Of a DNA stretch of 64,000 bases, positions 17,941-27,093 are shown one piece after another. The translations under genes and the position numbers were made by a program. The stretch covers positions 1-64,000 of the forward strand of contig CAVZCJ010000016.1 of NCBI GenBank assembly GCA_963773625.1, in the 5' to 3' direction. The first letter of the stretch is position 1, and every line of letters starts with the position of its first letter. The notes under the pieces were generated by a model, which had not been told where the DNA came from, made no database searches, and was given only the letters and a program-made list of their open reading frames with translations. This stretch comes from DATARH01 sp963773625. GTDB taxonomy: Bacteria; Pseudomonadota; Alphaproteobacteria; ATCC43930; CGMCC-115725.

Positions 17941-18478
17941 TGACGCCGCTTAAGGATATTTTTTTCGTCTTCCTTAAGATAGGGACCTTCGCCTTCGGCG
18001 GCGTTTATTCCATGCTCTCGTTTTTTCACCGGGAGGTGGTCACAAAGAGACGCTGGCTTACGGAGGATGAGTTCTCGGAGGGGGTCGCGGTAGGGCAGAT
18101 AACGCCGGGCCCGCCAATCGTCAATACCGGCATATATATAGGTTATCGTCTGCGCGGGCTCAAAGGGGCGGCCGTAACCGTAATCGCCCTCGTGCTCCCT
18201 GGCTTTATCATAATACTCGGCCTGGGCTGGCTTTATCTGCACTACGGGAACACCGCCTCCTTCCGTCCCGTTTTAAAAGGGCTTGGGGCCTCGGTGGTGG
18301 GCCTTTTGCTCTCCGTGGTCTTCCGGATGGGCGAAGAGCTTTTAAAAAACGCCGCGACCGTCATCTTCGCCCTGTGCCGCTTTTGTCCTCCTGCTGTTTT
18401 TTAAGGTAAACCCCATCCTGCTCATACTGGCCGCGGGGCTCAGTCGGGCGGCTCGTCTTCCGGAAGGCAAAAGCATGA
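17937..18478 (+). CDS. chrA: Chromate transporter ChrA, N-terminal half protein (apparent frameshifts near the end)
   Basis: The protein matches the CHR domain: IGTFAFGGVYSMLSFFHREVV, WLTEDEFSEGVAVGQITPGPPIVNTGIYIGYRLRG and several membrane helices. Together with the next gene it makes a short-chain CHR pair that acts as a heterodimer to export chromate or another oxyanion. Its ATG lies in the MurQ stop. Reading GSVGRLVFRKAKA to a TGA at 18,476-18,478 needs two small frame corrections near 18,380 and 18,440; the stop then overlaps the next ATG by 4 bp, as for the murQ junction. Confidence 0.82.
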
Positions 18479-18990
18479 GCCTTCTTAAACTCTTCGCGAT
18501 ATTTTTCGCCGTAAACCTCTTCACCATCGGGGGCGGGTACGTCATGATCCCCATGTTGCACGACATATTCGTCCTGCGCTATCAGCTCCTTACGCAGAAA
18601 GAGTTCCTGGACGCCGTGGCCCTGGGGCAGCTCTGCCCGGGGCCGCTCACGCTGATGAACGTCTTCATCGGTTACAAGTTGATGGGTTTTCTGGGCGCGG
18701 CGGCGGCGGCGCTGGGCACGTACCTCCCCTCGCTCACGGTCGTTACCCTCGTGGTTAAATATTACGTGCGGTTCCGGGAATCGGATTGGCTGGACGCCGC
18801 TACGCGCGGGATAAAGCCGGCCGTGGTCGGGCTTCTGCTTGCCACGGCTATCATGCTCGGAAAAAGCTCGCTCGTGGACCCGGGCACGATGATTATCTGC
18901 GCTTCTTCTTTCTGCCTTATCGCCTTCACAAGGCTGGACCCTACCATTGTGGTCCTTCTTTCCGGCGCGGCGGGCCTCGCGTTCCTATAG
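18475..18990 (+). CDS. chrA: Chromate transporter ChrA, C-terminal half protein
   Basis: The 171-residue CHR-domain protein begins MSLLKLFAIFFAVNLFTIGGGYVMIPML and contains FLDAVALGQLCPGPLTLMNVFIGYKLMG, the mirror of the first half's GQITPGP motif, with about five membrane helices. It is translationally coupled to the first half (ATGA overlap) and would pair with it in the inner membrane. Chromate is the founding substrate; the actual ion is not deducible. Confidence 0.9.
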   Translation: MSLLKLFAIFFAVNLFTIGGGYVMIPMLHDIFVLRYQLLTQKEFLDAVALGQLCPGPLTLMNVFIGYKLMGFLGAAAAALGTYLPSLTVVTLVVKYYVRFRESDWLDAATRGIKPAVVGLLLATAIMLGKSSLVDPGTMIICASSFCLIAFTRLDPTIVVLLSGAAGLAFL

Positions 18991-19033
18991 GCCCCGCCCG
19001 TTTCTGCTATACTTCTAAGTAACGGAGGTATTC

Positions 19034-19486
19034 ATGGCTCAGGGGATTTTTTCCCGATGCCCGTCGTGCGGGACTTTGAATAAAGCCCCTGCGGAGCGCG
19101 CCGGGATGGCCGGCAAATGCGGCCAGTGCGGGATGCAAATATCCTTTCCACACCCCCGGAATCCGGTGGCGCCGGTGGCGGTCACGGATTTAAATTTCGA
19201 TTCCATCGTCGGCGCGTCCAGCGAGCCGGTGCTTTTAGAGTTCTGGGCTCCCACATGCGGCTACTGCGTGAAGATGGAGCCTGTGATAAACGAGATCGCC
19301 CGCGAGCTGACCGGACGGGTCAAGGTGGCGAAAATGGACACGTCGATAAATTCGAGGGTCCCTTTTGATTACGGGATTACCGGCACCCCCGCTTTCATAC
19401 TTTTCCGGGGAGGGAAAGAGCTGGCCCGCGTCGTTGGCGCGATGCCTAAAGAGGCGCTTATAAATAAAATCAGCCCTTATATCTGA
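19034..19486 (+). CDS. Thioredoxin with N-terminal zinc ribbon and CGYC active site
   Basis: The 150-residue protein joins an N-terminal zinc ribbon (CPSCGTLN, then CGQCGMQI) with a thioredoxin fold (VLLEFWAPTCGYCVKMEP; cis-Pro in ITGTPAFILFRGG). This layout is that of thioredoxin 2. The active site is CGYC where CGPC is usual, which should raise or alter the redox potential. The gene has an SD (GGAGG) before the ATG and is followed 10 bp on by a universal stress protein gene, so a stress operon is likely. Confidence 0.92.
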   Translation: MAQGIFSRCPSCGTLNKAPAERAGMAGKCGQCGMQISFPHPRNPVAPVAVTDLNFDSIVGASSEPVLLEFWAPTCGYCVKMEPVINEIARELTGRVKVAKMDTSINSRVPFDYGITGTPAFILFRGGKELARVVGAMPKEALINKISPYI

Positions 19487-19495
19487 AGGTAAACT

Positions 19496-20377
19496 ATGCG
19501 CGTTATCCTTGCGACCGACGGTTCCGGACCATCCCGGGCCGCGATGGAATTTCTGCTCAGGCTGAAGTTCGAGCCGGAGGACCGTTTCATAATCCTGCAT
19601 GTCCTTAAGGAGTTCGTCCTCCCGGACACCATAGACCCCAACCGGGAATTTCGAAAGGCGGGTAAGGCGGGGGCGATGAAGCTGGTCCTGGAAGTGGCGG
19701 ATAAATTCAGGGCGGCGGGCTTGGGCGTTACCGAGGCGGTCCGCGAAGGGGACCCGGCAACGGAGGTCGTGGAGGCGCTCGAGGAGTTCGACGCGGAGCT
19801 GGCGGTCATGGGGCACAAGGGACATACCGATTTTCACAGGTTCCTGCTGGGCAGCGTCTCACAGCACGTGCTCCGGCAAGGGAAGCGCTCCGTATTGATC
19901 GTCCGCGACGCGCCGCCCGCTGGGCGGCCGATGAAGGTGCTTTACTGCACCGACGGCTCGACGCACGCGAGGTTCGCGCGCGACCTGTTCATGAAGCTCC
20001 CGTTCCCGCCGGATACCGAGGTGGACGTCCTGTCCGTCGTGGACATGGAGGTAACCAGCCTGCCGGAGAAGTATTCTCCGTACGGCGAGACTTCCACCAT
20101 GATGGCGGAGCTGAGGCTGCACTTGATGCAGATGGCGGAAGGATATGTCGTCGAGGACGCGAAGGCGCTCCGGGACCGTTTCAAGACCGTCCGGGAGCAC
20201 GTGACGGTCGGGGTGCCGGAGACGGAGATACTCTCGGCAATAGATGAGATGAGTTCGGATTTAACGGTGATGGGTTCTGCCGGGATGCACGGCCTGAGGG
20301 GCGTCCTTATCGGGGACGTATCCCAGCGGGTTGTAAAACACGCGCGCGGCAGCGTCCTGGTCGGAAAGATGCGGTAA
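19496..20377 (+). CDS. Tandem universal stress protein (two UspA domains)
   Basis: Two UspA domains lie in one chain: the first with ILATDGSGPSRAAMEFL and VMGHKGHTDFHRFLLGSVSQHVLRQGKRSVLIV, the second with VLYCTDGSTHARFARDLF and VMGSAGMHGLRGVLIGDVSQRVVKHARGSVLV. The G-2X-G-9X-G-type ATP-binding motifs can be seen in both. It is cytosolic and lies between thioredoxin and a cytochrome peroxidase, consistent with a stress-response cluster. Confidence 0.93.
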   Translation: MRVILATDGSGPSRAAMEFLLRLKFEPEDRFIILHVLKEFVLPDTIDPNREFRKAGKAGAMKLVLEVADKFRAAGLGVTEAVREGDPATEVVEALEEFDAELAVMGHKGHTDFHRFLLGSVSQHVLRQGKRSVLIVRDAPPAGRPMKVLYCTDGSTHARFARDLFMKLPFPPDTEVDVLSVVDMEVTSLPEKYSPYGETSTMMAELRLHLMQMAEGYVVEDAKALRDRFKTVREHVTVGVPETEILSAIDEMSSDLTVMGSAGMHGLRGVLIGDVSQRVVKHARGSVLVGKMR

Positions 20378-20401
20378 TTTTTTTAAGGGAGAATAAAAAC
20401 T

Positions 20402-21366
20402 ATGCTCCGCCTTCTGTTTTGCGTCTTCCTGTGCTCGCTTTTGTCGGCTTCCGCTTCGGCGTTTGCCGCGGAGATGTTGCCGCTGCCCGCGCTTGCCCCT
20501 ATCCCGGCCGATAACTCTATGACAGGGCAGAAGGTTGAGCTTGGGAAGATGCTCTTTTTCGACCCGCGCCTTTCCGGCTCGAACTGGATAAGCTGCGCCA
20601 CCTGCCATAACCCAGTCATGGGCTACACCGACCGCCTCCCGCGCGCCCTGGGCCATGCCATGAGCGAAGGTCCCAGGAACACGCCCACCATCCTTAACGC
20701 CGCGTTTATTGACGTGCAGTTCTGGGACGGGCGGGCGAAGACGCTGGAGGAGCAGGCGCTGGGGCCCGTGCAGGCGAGCGTCGAGATGAAGCAGAACCTC
20801 CCGCAGATGGTGAATAACATAAAGAAGGTGCCGGAATATGTTATCCGTTTCAAGGAAGTCTTCGGCGGCGACGACCCCGTGACGGCTGAAAACATCGCAA
20901 AGGCGATAGCCGCGTTCGAGAGGACTCTGATAACGCCTAACTCGCCTTACGACAGGTATCTAAACGGCGACAAGTCCGCGCTGTCTCCTTTGGCCGCCAA
21001 AGGCTTCGAGCTGTTCCAGTCCAAGGGCTGCGTCGCCTGCCACAACGGTCCCGCGCTGACGGACAGCGGCTTCCACAGGATAAAGGTGCCGGGCTCGGTC
21101 GATGAAGGCAGATACAACGTGACGAAGGATGAGAGCGATAAGTTCGCCTTCCGCACGCCTACGCTTCGGAACGTGGAACTGACGGCCCCGTATTTCAATA
21201 ACGGGTCCGTATATACATTGGACGAGGCGGTAGCCGTGATGGGAAAAGAGGCGCTTAACACGAACCTCGGCCATGACGAAATAGACGCGTTGGCGGCTTT
21301 TTTGAGGAGCCTGACGGGAGAGCTGCCCACGTTCGAATACCCGCAACTGCCATACACGGGTATTAA
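20402..21366 (+). CDS. Diheme cytochrome c peroxidase (MauG/CcpA family)
   Basis: After a signal peptide ending ASAFAAE, the protein has two heme motifs, CATCHN (about residue 64) and CVACHN (about residue 208), plus LGKMLFFDPRLSGS, NTPTILNAAFIDVQFWDGRAKTLEEQALGP and FRTPTLRNVELTAPYFNNGSV. It would reduce hydrogen peroxide in the periplasm with electrons from c-type cytochromes. The open frame continues into USP domains, but a cytosolic domain after an exported enzyme is implausible. A TAA at 21,364-21,366 lies one frame over, just before a strong RBS, so a single-base error probably removed the true stop. Confidence 0.88.
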
Positions 21367-21379
21367 AGGAGGTCTTAAG

Positions 21380-22246
21380 GTGGATACCATATTTGATAAA
21401 GTTCTCTGCGCCACAGACCTTTCCTGGGGCTGCAGCGATATCTTCAGGGACTTAAACCAGGTACAGGAGAGCGGCGCCGTGCAGCAATTGCGGATGCTCT
21501 ACGTAGTCCCGGAAAATGAGCGGAAGCAGGGGGATAAAGAGGACGCCGAGGGCGAATTCGCGAGGATAAAGGGCGACCTGGAAACCCTTGGCATAACCAC
21601 GGAGACGGTCGTCCGGGAAGGGGTGGTCGCCCACGAGATAGTGAAGGAGGCATCCGAGTGGGGGGCTACCATTATCATAATGAGCAGGGTGGACAAGGGC
21701 GTCATAGAAGACATCGTCCCGTACGGCACTTCCATGGACGTAGTACGTGAGGCCGCCATTCCCGTCCTGGTGGAGAAACACTCGGAGGGCACGCGGGGAC
21801 AAGCGTTAAAGACGCCGGCCTGGCCGCTTAAGAAGGTGCTGGTCCCGGTGGATATAAACGAAGCGCCCCTTGAGACGGCGGAATTTTTGAAGACCCTGGC
21901 GGGCCTTGTGCGCGAGGTCGTACTGGCGCATGTCGTCGAGGCGGGCACGGATAATGAGGTGCAGCGCGACTTCGAACTGGCGGCGGAGGCGAAGCTTGCG
22001 GAATACGCCCAGGATTTTGAGAGGCAGGGTTTCAGCACTACCGTGCATGTCCACAGGGGAGAACCCGCGTCGGGTATCGTCGAGATTGCGGAGGAGGAGA
22101 AGGCGGGCATGGTGATTATGCCTTCAAGGGGCCAGGCAACCGGCAGGGAGGAAATCGGGAGAGTGGCCGAAGAGATCCTGAAGCACTCCAAGACGCCCGT
22201 GATATTCCTGCCCCGGTCTTACCAGTCGGCCTTACGCGCCGCCTGA
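21380..22246 (+). CDS. Second tandem universal stress protein (two UspA domains), GTG start
   Basis: GTG at 21,380 follows a strong SD (AAAGGAGG, 7-nt spacing). The protein starts VDTIFDKVLCATDLSWG and contains two divergent UspA domains; the second has KKVLVPVDINEAPLETAEFL and VIMPSRGQATGREEIGRVAEEILKHSKTPVIFLP, and the first has only part of the Gly motif. It is in frame with the peroxidase gene, which makes one 614-residue open frame, but separate translation is more likely. Its 3' end overlaps that of the convergent GGDEF gene by 15 bp. Confidence 0.8.
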   Translation: MDTIFDKVLCATDLSWGCSDIFRDLNQVQESGAVQQLRMLYVVPENERKQGDKEDAEGEFARIKGDLETLGITTETVVREGVVAHEIVKEASEWGATIIIMSRVDKGVIEDIVPYGTSMDVVREAAIPVLVEKHSEGTRGQALKTPAWPLKKVLVPVDINEAPLETAEFLKTLAGLVREVVLAHVVEAGTDNEVQRDFELAAEAKLAEYAQDFERQGFSTTVHVHRGEPASGIVEIAEEEKAGMVIMPSRGQATGREEIGRVAEEILKHSKTPVIFLPRSYQSALRAA

Positions 22247-23386
22247 AGTAAAAAAAGCGGAGGGAGGGCCGTCCTGTTTCTCTCCGAAGCAGATACTGTT
22301 CTTGCCGCAGTCTTTTGCCTTGTACATCGCCTTGTCCGCGTGACGGATGAAGGCGATTTTTTCTTCTTCCAGCGTCTTGCCCTCCAGCCCGTCCTCAAAA
22401 AAGGATGCGATGCCGACGCTGCACGTTATCACGCCGCTGATATTATAAGCCTGCTCGGTCCGGACCTTTTCCTTCAGGAAAACCGCGTGCTGTATGGCTT
22501 TCCGTACCCTCTCGGCCAGCAGGTACGCCTCGTCCCTGGATTTCCCCGGCAGGATGATGGCGAACTCGTCGCCTCCATATCTCACGATGCCGGCATTCTC
22601 CCCTTCCAGGGTGTCGCGGATTAAATGCCCTACTTCCGCGAGCGCGCGGCTTCCGACCAGGTGTCCGAAATTGTCGTTAACCTGCTTGAAGTTGTCCAGG
22701 TCCAGGAACAGAAGGGATACATGCCGCCTGGAGCGCTTCGCTTTCCTTAGCTCTTCGGAGAGCTGGCGGTGGAAGTAACGGTCGTTAAATAACCCGGTCA
22801 GGTCGTCCCGCTTGGTCAGCTCTTCGTTTCTGTTCGCATCGAGTGCGTTCTGGATGAGGGTCGAGGTATATCCCGCGAATATCTCCAGGAGCTTCATCTC
22901 ATCCTTGCTGTAGCTCTTTTTGTCTTTTCTGTTTATAAGCTCTATCACGCCGCAGACGGAGCGCCCGAGGACTATGGGGACGCAGAGTATGGAGCGGGTC
23001 TTCGTGGCCATTTTCTTGTCTATGTCGTCGTAGAAGTCCTTGTCCTTCCCGGTGCCGTCGCCCATGTACGGACGCCCGGCGATGTATGTTTTTCCGGCAA
23101 CGCCGTAGCTCGCGGCTATTGTCTTGCCAAGGATTTTTTCGGATGCCGGGCCGAAGCAGGCAACGAAATGGAGCTGGTTCCTGAACGGGTCGCCAATGGA
23201 TTCGGACTTGATGTACGGGTCGTCCAGCAGGATGGAGCCCGCCTCGGAAGGGAGGAATTCGTCAGCTTTCAGCAGTATTTCCTTCAAGACTTCGTCCAGC
23301 TTCGGAGACGAAATCCGGCGCCCCTGGCTCATCAGCCTCCTGAGGAATTTCTCTATCTTGCCTCTGCCCAGGGTATGGATTTTCAT
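22232..23386 (-). CDS. GAF-GGDEF diguanylate cyclase
   Basis: The 384-residue cytosolic protein has an N-terminal GAF domain (GVAGKTYIAGRPYMGDG, ILCVPIVLGRSVCGVIELINRKD) and a GGDEF domain (DDLTGLFNDRYF, LDLDNFKQVNDNFGH, RYGGDEFAIILP, ADKAMYKAK). The catalytic GGDEF signature is intact, so it should make c-di-GMP. No RxxD inhibitory site is seen five residues upstream, which suggests no product inhibition. With the HD-GYP protein at 15-17 kb, the window carries both synthesis and breakdown of c-di-GMP. Confidence 0.95.
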   Translation of the reverse strand: MKIHTLGRGKIEKFLRRLMSQGRRISSPKLDEVLKEILLKADEFLPSEAGSILLDDPYIKSESIGDPFRNQLHFVACFGPASEKILGKTIAASYGVAGKTYIAGRPYMGDGTGKDKDFYDDIDKKMATKTRSILCVPIVLGRSVCGVIELINRKDKKSYSKDEMKLLEIFAGYTSTLIQNALDANRNEELTKRDDLTGLFNDRYFHRQLSEELRKAKRSRRHVSLLFLDLDNFKQVNDNFGHLVGSRALAEVGHLIRDTLEGENAGIVRYGGDEFAIILPGKSRDEAYLLAERVRKAIQHAVFLKEKVRTEQAYNISGVITCSVGIASFFEDGLEGKTLEEEKIAFIRHADKAMYKAKDCGKNSICFGEKQDGPPSAFFTSGGA

Positions 23387-23463
23387 AATCGCCGTTATTG
23401 TAATTGGAAGCCTTTAGTTTGTCAAAGTTTTTTATTAAATTCAAGAAATCCCGATTTAACAGG

Positions 23464-23497
23464 AAAAAAGGCAGGGAACCGCATCTGCGGCCTTTTT
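23464..23497. terminator. Possible terminator downstream of the coiled-coil gene
   Basis: AAAAAAGGC and GCCTTTTT bracket an inner CCGC-ATCT-GCGG stem, with T-rich sequence on both strands. It lies between the start of the GGDEF gene and the end of the secreted coiled-coil gene. Confidence 0.45.
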
Positions 23498-23530
23498 CGA
23501 TATCGAAAAGCAGGTATTTTAAGCGGCACG

Positions 23531-23929
23531 TTACTCTTTCGACTCGTTCCTTAATTTTGCTCCGGCCCGCTCCAGCGCCTTCCCGAACTTGTCAAGCGAC
23601 TTGTCGGTCTCTTCCTTTAATTTCCTCCAGGACTTCTCAGTGTATTCCTTGCCCTGGGCGTTGAGCCGATGAATATCTTTAGCGGCCTCTATCCTGCGCT
23701 TCTCCAGCTCTTTTTTCTGCTCCTGATAAGCTTTTTCGCTTTCCCCCTTCGTCTTCTCGCTCCACTGCTTGAATTTCATGTCGTACTCGTCGAACTTCGC
23801 CTTAGCCTTCTGCTGGAATTCCGCCTTGTCGTTATCCGTCTTTTGCGCAGCCGTTTCCGGGGCCGCAAAGACGGCCGAGGCCGTCATAAAGGCAAGCAGG
23901 GTCAAAACGGACAGAACGGACCTGAACAT
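23531..23929 (-). CDS. Small secreted coiled-coil protein
   Basis: The 132-residue protein has a signal peptide (MFRSVLSVLTLLAFMTASAVFA, cleavage before APE) and then a charged, Lys/Glu-rich helix with heptad character (KAKFDEYDMKFKQWSEKTKG, KKELEKRRIEAAKDI). It has no cysteine and no recognisable catalytic motif. It is likely periplasmic. No family could be named. It precedes a convergent terminator and is followed by the GGDEF gene on the same strand. Confidence 0.7.
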   Translation of the reverse strand: MFRSVLSVLTLLAFMTASAVFAAPETAAQKTDNDKAEFQQKAKAKFDEYDMKFKQWSEKTKGESEKAYQEQKKELEKRRIEAAKDIHRLNAQGKEYTEKSWRKLKEETDKSLDKFGKALERAGAKLRNESKE

Positions 23930-23948
23930 AATCCACCTCCTGGGGCCT

Positions 23949-24254
23949 TTAGAACGCGGTCAACTCCTCCTCCACAATCGGCATGAACAGGAACACTATC
24001 TGGCCGCCGTTTATCTCTACGCGCAGAGTCGCCCCCCGCGTAAGGGCGTATAATTCCCACCCTTCGATATCGCATCTGCACGACTCGACCGAGGGAGAAG
24101 ACTCTCCGGTCAAGTTATTTTTCCATGATATGAGGAAGGCGTTAATGTCCTGTTCTTCTAACGCTTCGGCCGCGGCAGAACGGGAAACTGAAAAAATATC
24201 ATTACGTTCCGCCTCTATCCTGACGCTTATTATCTTCTGCAAGGGCTCCACCAT
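23949..24254 (-). CDS. Hypothetical protein, 101 residues
   Basis: The frame has an ATG with GGAGGG ten bases upstream. The protein has no signal peptide, one short hydrophobic C-terminal segment (GGQIVFLFMPIVEEEL), and two cysteines (SCRCD). Codon use looks like the neighbours'. It lies 20 bp upstream of the secreted coiled-coil gene, so the two may be co-transcribed. I do not recognise the family. Confidence 0.55.
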   Translation of the reverse strand: MVEPLQKIISVRIEAERNDIFSVSRSAAAEALEEQDINAFLISWKNNLTGESSPSVESCRCDIEGWELYALTRGATLRVEINGGQIVFLFMPIVEEELTAF

Positions 24255-24542
24255 TTTTGACCCTCCTTGCCTATCGTATTACTGATATAGTTAAAGCGTA
24301 TCATCCGGCGGAAGCAGCGTCAACAGGTATTTTCAGGATTTTTAAGGGGGAAGCTCAAATGCCAAATAGCGAAAAATAAAAAAATGATTGCTTACCATTT
24401 ATATTGCAATAATTAAATTTTTTTAATTATTCTTATTGACTCCACTTAACGATTATGACTGAATGGAGTCCATTTTATTTGCTGTCATTCTCGCGTTTGT
24501 TTGCCGTGGGGGATGACAATAGAGTTTTAAGGAGGCGCGTCT
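24255..24542. other. AT-rich intergenic region between divergent genes
   Basis: The 288 bp separate a minus-strand gene from the plus-strand beta-propeller gene and must hold their promoters. An SD (AAGGAGG) lies just before ATG 24,543. A strong promoter could not be placed with confidence, and no RNA gene is recognised. Confidence 0.4.
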
Positions 24543-26005
24543 ATGAAAACCTTGTTGCGAGTCTGGTCGTTAACCGCTTTTATTTTTCTACTTGCCGTAA
24601 CGTCCGCTTTCGCGGGCATCACTTCTTCTTCGATTGATTATAATGCCCGCCAGATGACCATAACGGGCAACGGATTCCCGCTAAAAAATCCGGTAGTCAA
24701 GATTTACGGCCTGACAGTTTATTCTTCCCTGTCTAATGCCGCCAACAGCTTGCCCGTCGTCGCGAATACGCGGACCAGCATCACCGTGCAGTTGCCGGCC
24801 CTCGATCCGGGCACTTACAAGATAACAGTCGGCAATAGCCTCGGCGTAGTCGGCACGTTCGATTTCACTTACGGCGCGGCGACGGCGGCTGATGTGACGA
24901 CGCTGACAACCGGTCTCAATGCTGAGACCACTCGCGCCGAAGGGGCCGAGACGGGCTTGGCAGCCAGTATCGGTACCGAGATCGTCCGCGCCAACGGGGT
25001 CGAAGGAACGTTGTCGACCGGACTCAGTGATGAGACCACGCGCGCCAGCGGGGTCGAGAATGGCTTGAAATCAAAAATCGACGGCTTGCAGGGGGCGGTC
25101 AAGGGCACGGCGGCGCTTATGCAGTGGTATCCCGTAACCTACAACGTGGCGGGGACCAAACCCAACAGCATAGCCTTAGACGGCACGAATGTATGGGTGG
25201 TTACAGAGGACGGCAGCGTGGCGCAAGGTCAAAACAATACGCCCGGCTACGTGCAAGTGCTGAACGCCGTTACCGGGGCCCCAACAAGTTTCAGCCCCGT
25301 CACCGTGGGGAAAATACCGACGGCATAGCCTTCGATGGCACGAACATGTGGGTGGCTAACTGGATCGACAACACGGTGTCCGAGATAAACGCCAGCGCGG
25401 GGAACGTCGTGAACACCATAGCAGTGGGGACCAATCCCGACTGCGTGACCTTCGACGGCACGCACATCTGGGTGGGGGACTATTACGACGGCATTGTGAC
25501 CGAGATAAACGCCAGCAACGGCTCCGTCGTGAGCACCCCGAAAGCTGGGAACTCGGCCGATGTCGAGGTCAATTTAATGACCTTCGACGGCACGAACGTC
25601 TGGACGGCCAATGCTGACGAGAACACGGTATCCAGGATAAACGCCTCAACCGGGACCGTGAGCACCATATCCGTGGCGGGCTCTCCCGCCGGTATCGCCT
25701 TCGACGGCGCGAACGTCTGGACGGCTAACCAGGGGGGCACGTTATCTGTGATAAACCCCGGCACGATGGCCATCATGGGCGCCTTCCCCGTCGCGGGCGG
25801 ACCCTACGGCATAGCCTTCGACGGGATCAACATGTGGGTGACGAACTACAGCGCCGGCAAAGTGTCCGAGATAAACGGCTCCACCGGGGGTAGTCATGAA
25901 AACCTTCACAGTGGGGACCAACCCCCAGGCGCGACCTTCGATGGCGCCAACATCTGGGTGGCGAACGTCGGCAGCAACACCGTGACCAGGATTCCGGCGA
26001 GGTAA
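24543..26005 (+). CDS. Secreted TIG/IPT-coiled-coil-beta-propeller protein (one apparent frameshift)
   Basis: After a signal peptide (MKTLLRVWSLTAFIFLLAVTSAFA), an IPT/TIG-like domain (ITGNGFPLKNPVVKIYGL...LPALDPGTYKITVGNSLG) is followed by three alanine-rich repeats of the type GLxxETTRAxGxExGL, resembling trimeric coiled-coil stalks. Then come YVTN/NHL-like blades, each with AFDGxNxWVxN and SxINxSxG (at least six). The frame breaks near 25,305 (…SPVTVGK / GIAFDGTN), probably by a one-base error. It is likely surface-exposed or periplasmic; ligand unknown. Confidence 0.82.
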
Positions 26006-26040
26006 GGTTCGTCAACTATATTTATGTCAACCTGAATTAA

Positions 26041-26073
26041 AAAAGGGTTACGGTTTTTTTCCGTAACCCTTTT
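26041..26073. terminator. Bidirectional terminator between the propeller gene and nagA
   Basis: Arms AAAAGGGTTACGG and CCGTAACCCTTTT surround seven T residues. The genes on either side converge here, so the A/T tracts on both sides suit termination in both directions. Confidence 0.88.
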
Positions 26074-27078
26074 ATTTATTGAAGGGACAACGATCTGCGC
26101 GGGAATGTCGACGTTCAATTCCCCAAAAATCTTCTCGGTTATTCCCGGAAACGAATCTCTGAACCGACTCCTCCGGGACACCGAGGAGCGTCAGCCTGTG
26201 CGCGCACTCTGCAAGCGTCAGCCCGCCGCCCGCCAGGGTTATGCCGTCCGGCAGGTAAAGCGGCGAAGGCTCCGGGTGAGCAGGCGTCTTTGCCTGCCCC
26301 AGGGAATCGGAAACGAGCAGGACCTTATCGGCCGGTTTCAGCTTCAAGGCCAGTTTAACCATCTCCGGGTGGACATGGACCCCGTCCGCTATCAGCTCGA
26401 CATATAAATCATCGTCCATGAGGGCGTATCCCGCCAGGCCGGGTTCGCGGTGATGCAGCCCGGACATCGCGTTGAACAGATGTGTGACTCCCTTCGCCCC
26501 GGCGGCGGCTCCTTCGCGCGCCTGCTCGAACGTCGCTTCGGAGTGGCCCATGCTTACTACGATGCCTAAGTCCACACAGTATTCTATTAGTTGAGGACCT
26601 CCCGGAAGCTCCGGCGCGACGGTAATCACCTTCACCATATCCTCGAAACCGTCCAACAGCCTCTTAAGGTTATCAACGGATGGCGTCAAGCAAAACCTGA
26701 AGCCGGTCCACCGGCCCCAGCGCGCCTTTCTTGCGCGGGTTCACGAACGGCCCTTCAAGGTTCGCGCCGAGGATGACGGCAAAGTCCCCCTCTCCCTGCC
26801 CTCTCCCAGGGAGGGGCGAGGGTTTAAATTGCCCCCCTCGCCCGCTACTGGATGAGAGGGGCCGGGGAGGGCGCAGCTTGTTCCTGTATCTCCATCGCCC
26901 CCCGTATCGCCGCAAGCTGGCCGCGCATCACGTCCACCGGCCCCGGGAAAAGCGTCGGCAGGAACTCGTCCGTCCCGTGCGTCTTCATCGCGGCGGCCCA
27001 CTTAAGGTAGTCCTCCGGCTTATCCGAACGGGAATCGAAACCGGCAAGGCCGTGGGTATGCAGGTCGATAAAGTTCAT
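26072..27078 (-). pseudogene. nagA: N-acetylglucosamine-6-phosphate deacetylase NagA (frameshifts and a repeat insertion)
   Basis: NagA converts GlcNAc-6-P to GlcN-6-P, the step after MurQ in amino-sugar recycling. Pieces give MNFIDLHTHGLAGFD (metal-binding HxH), MKTHGTDEFLPTL, ILGANLEGPFVNPRKKGA (metal Glu), TPSVDNLKRLLDG, GHSEATFEQAREGA, THLFNAMSGLHHREPGL and VSDSL (catalytic Asp). Between AIRGAMEIQEQ and VILGANLEG, about 90 bp of GC-rich CCCTC repeat interrupts the gene and brings stops. More breaks occur near 26,700 and in the C-terminus, which is shorter than usual. The interruption looks like a true insertion rather than sequencing noise. Confidence 0.82.
26783..26875. repeat. GC-rich CCCTCTCCC repeat inside nagA
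   Basis: A CCCCCTCTCCCTGCCCTCTC block, a GGGAGGGGCGAGGG block, then CCCCCTCGCCC and GAGAGGGGCCGGGGAGGG form two successive inverted repeats around TTTAAATT. It lies within the reading frame before the LEGPF motif. Confidence 0.75.
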
Positions 27079-27093
27079 TTGATTAACCCCTTT

